A DNA stretch of 64,000 nucleotides from Lamellibrachia columna (taxonomy: Eukaryota; Annelida; Polychaeta; Sabellida; Siboglinidae): positions 5,695,526-5,759,525 of the forward strand of contig OY759266.1 in NCBI GenBank assembly GCA_963662155.1, in the 5' to 3' direction. The notes beneath the pieces are model-generated. The model did not search any database and had not been told where the DNA came from. It saw nothing but the letters and a program-made list of their open reading frames with translations. The position numbers were made by a program, and so were the translations under genes. The stretch's first letter is position 1. Every line of letters starts with the position of its first letter. This document shows, piece by piece, positions 61,852 through 64,000 of the stretch.

Positions 61852-63283
61852 TGTGTATGTATGTATATATATATATATTATATATATAGTAATACATTAT
61901 TACAACACAAACTCAACTAATTGTTACTTTTATTGATAGATGTTTCCCTTATACATTAAATACTTCAATGTGGATCATTATTTTATTATGTCAACCACTT
62001 TATTTTGTTTATATTGCGCTATAATTCTATAAATAGTTCTAGATTATTATTTCCATTCTTATCGATTCAGGCCGTGGGCTGAAACGACTATGCTTAGATT
62101 TCCGCTACTAGCGTGGGCTGAATCGACCGTCGCTGAATTCAATAGCGACAGTGAAGTGGGCTGAACCATCCGTCAGCGTGGGCCGAATCAACTAGGCTGA
62201 ATCGTCTGTCGGCGTGGGAGAAACCCGTCATGGGCCCAACCATCCAGGACCCATTAATTACATGTGCCATGTCAGTCGAAGGCAGCTCCTGTTGCAGACA
62301 CATTTGTTACTGTTAGTGCCTAGGCATAGGCATATTACCTCTCATATTGGGTGAAATATGTATCTGTCATTTCAGCACTAATTGTTACTCCAGAGTCTTT
62401 TTCTTTGGGTCCAGGATGGTTCAGCCCACTATGGGTTCGGCCCACACTGACGGATGGTTCGGCCCAGTTGTTTCAGCCGAAGCAGACGGATGGTTCAGCC
62501 CACTTCACTGAAAACCGTGTCACTATTAAATTCATCTATGGTTGATTCGGCCCACGCTAGTAGCAAAATTTTAAGCAGCGGGATTCTAAGAATAGTCATT
62601 TTGGCCCATGGCCTGATTCGATAAAAGGGGAAATTATGATTGCGCACAGAAGCATGCTCAAACGCTGATATGGTAATAATAATATATAATTATCATAGAG
62701 CAATATCCACCAAATAACGGAAAGCGCTTGACATTATAAAATAATGATCCATACTGAAGTAATTAATGCCTAAACGAAACGTCTATGAATAAAAAAAAAT
62801 TATTTGTGTGTATACAAGTACAAATTATAATTTTTTATTCGTAGACATTTCCTTCAGGCATTAATTCAGTTTGGATCATTATTTTATTATTATCAAGTGC
62901 TTTCCGTTATTTGGCGGATGTTGTTCTATGATAATTATATATTATTACAGTATTATTGTGTGAGCATATGCGTATGTTTCTGTGCGCAATCATAATTATA
63001 TTTTATTCATAGACATTTCCTTTAGGCATTAATTACTTCAGTCTGGGTCATTATTTCATTATGTGAAGCGCTTTCCATATTATATATATTATTATATATA
63101 TAATTTAGCGTATGACATTTCCCAGTTGCAGTACACAAGTCGCAAATAGTCAAGTCAGTCAAATTAGTGAAAATAACGAAAGTAATATTAAACAAGGACC
63201 ACGCCCACGGAACCTGCTGGCATCAGTTGTATATTGGTTGTAAAAACGGTTGGTTCGGCCCATGGGCTGAAACATTCAACATC
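61520..63283. mobile_element. inverted-repeat element with many GGGCYGAA motifs, in HAPSTR1 intron 1
   Basis: The two ends match as inverted repeats with consensus GRTGTYGRATGTTTCRGCCC, followed by a palindromic CATGGGC segment. Between them at least a dozen copies of GTGGGCYGAAYC-type motif occur in both orientations, clustered at 61535-61660, 62070-62250 and 62410-62610. No open frame of interest is present. Superfamily unknown. Confidence 0.6.
62631..63000. repeat. about 170-bp-arm palindrome within the inverted-repeat element
   Basis: The left arm (ATTATGATTGCGCACAGAAG onward) and right arm (ending CTGTGCGCAATCATAATTAT) are near-perfect inverted copies around a short loop at about 62805-62825. 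Partial third and fourth copies of an arm lie at 63001-63090 and 61937-62000. Confidence 0.8.
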
Positions 63284-63983
63284 TTTTTCTGTGATGGTTT
63301 TACCTAGTAAATGCAAATTCTACTGGGTTGTAATCAAACTGTAACACAATATTCAAATAAGTATAACAAAGTACAATAGTTGCACTTATTACAGGTAATA
63401 CTACTTTGTAGAACTTGTAATATTAGTTACTTGTGCATTATTAGAAAAAAGCTACTTGGGAATGGTAGCAAGGGAATTTGTGTATTTGGTAGAATTACAT
63501 GTCATACATGAGTATTTTCATGTACCTTTTACGTTAGTATTATCGATAGCCACTTTGTTTTTAACACAAGTAAAATTACATAAGTTATATATTTAAATTG
63601 GTAGTGTTATTGAGTGTGTATCTCACGCCCATTGTTTAAAATTTGTAATGCTATTCTCATAAATTTGAATCGATACAAAAAATGAAGGAAAAAACAGTCC
63701 AATTTGTTTATGCACACAATCCAACACTAGTTAATCTAGTAAAACATAGTTTAAAATAAATTACTTTGTTGTGTGTCTAATTTGATCTATTTTTAACTCT
63801 GAATCAATTTGAAATTAAGTTACTTGTCCACATTTGCAAGAACATAATTTGTCTACTCGGTCACCTAGCAGATATACTATTGTGGCATCTTAGGGTTAAG
63901 TGCCTGTAAAATTGATGTTAAAATGTTAATAGTTTGTGGCCTGTTACAGTTTTAGCCTTCAGCCTTTTGTAAACTTTTTGCAG
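63284..63983. other. HAPSTR1 intron 1 remainder, no feature seen
   Basis: AT-rich sequence with no repeat array or coding motif before the possible acceptor at 63983. Confidence 0.45.
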
Positions 63984-64000
63984 ATTTATATTCATCTTTG
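63984..64000 (+). CDS. HAPSTR1: possible start of HAPSTR1 exon 2 (cut by window end)
   Basis: A pyrimidine-rich tract followed by TTTTTGCAG ends at 63983. Joining the next bases to the single G left by exon 1 restores an Asp codon (AAA-GAT), giving QLYKD as in the human protein. Only 17 nt are available, so this could be chance. Confidence 0.3.

Overview
The window is animal nuclear DNA. It carries split genes with GT/AG introns, CR1-like and RTE-like LINEs, tRNA-derived SINEs, hAT-, Kolobok- and piggyBac-type DNA transposons, and no bacterial signal. The species is not identifiable with certainty. The combination of intronic minisatellites, CR1-like LINEs and vertebrate-like local gene order makes a cephalochordate (amphioxus-like) genome my leading guess, at about 50%.

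The dominant gene is USP7 (ubiquitin-specific protease 7, HAUSP) on the minus strand. It can be rebuilt completely: 33 coding exons from the ATG at 52910 to the stop at 3169-3171, with every intron bounded by GT/AG and every exon phase matching. The total is 3339 nt, or 1112 residues. The order is acidic N-terminus (exons 1-2), TRAF domain (3-7), USP catalytic domain with Cys229/His470/Asp487 (8-17), then the C-terminal Ubl array and its activating tail (18-33). About 8 kb upstream and divergently oriented, a plus-strand first coding exon at 61005-61200 matches HAPSTR1 (C16orf72). The same two genes are head-to-head neighbours on human 16p13.2, so this looks like old conserved microsynteny.

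The introns are unusual. At least 13 minisatellite arrays occupy roughly 15.8 kb, about a third of the coding span, and seven of them lie within about 30 bp of a splice site or contain one. The most striking is a 60-bp repeat made from the last 20 nt of intron 24 plus the first 40 nt of exon 25. It is present 18 times at 15601-16680 and 17 more times at 18982-20000. Every unit keeps a splice acceptor AG, and 60 bp is 20 codons with no stop. Within the exon-proximal block, use of any upstream acceptor would therefore stay in frame and add multiples of 20 residues at the Ubl2-Ubl3 boundary. A 2.3-kb Kolobok-like transposon landed in a TTAA inside this array and split it. A second array (5895-6320) contains the exon 29 splice donor.

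Layout: 1-3168 downstream flank; 3169-52910 USP7; 53150 YY1-like motif near the likely USP7 start; 53385-59550 CR1-like LINE copies and a CCATGG-rich MITE; 60165-60630 microsatellites; 61005 onward HAPSTR1 exon 1 and its first intron, which holds an inverted-repeat element (61520-63283) filled with a GGGCYGAA motif.
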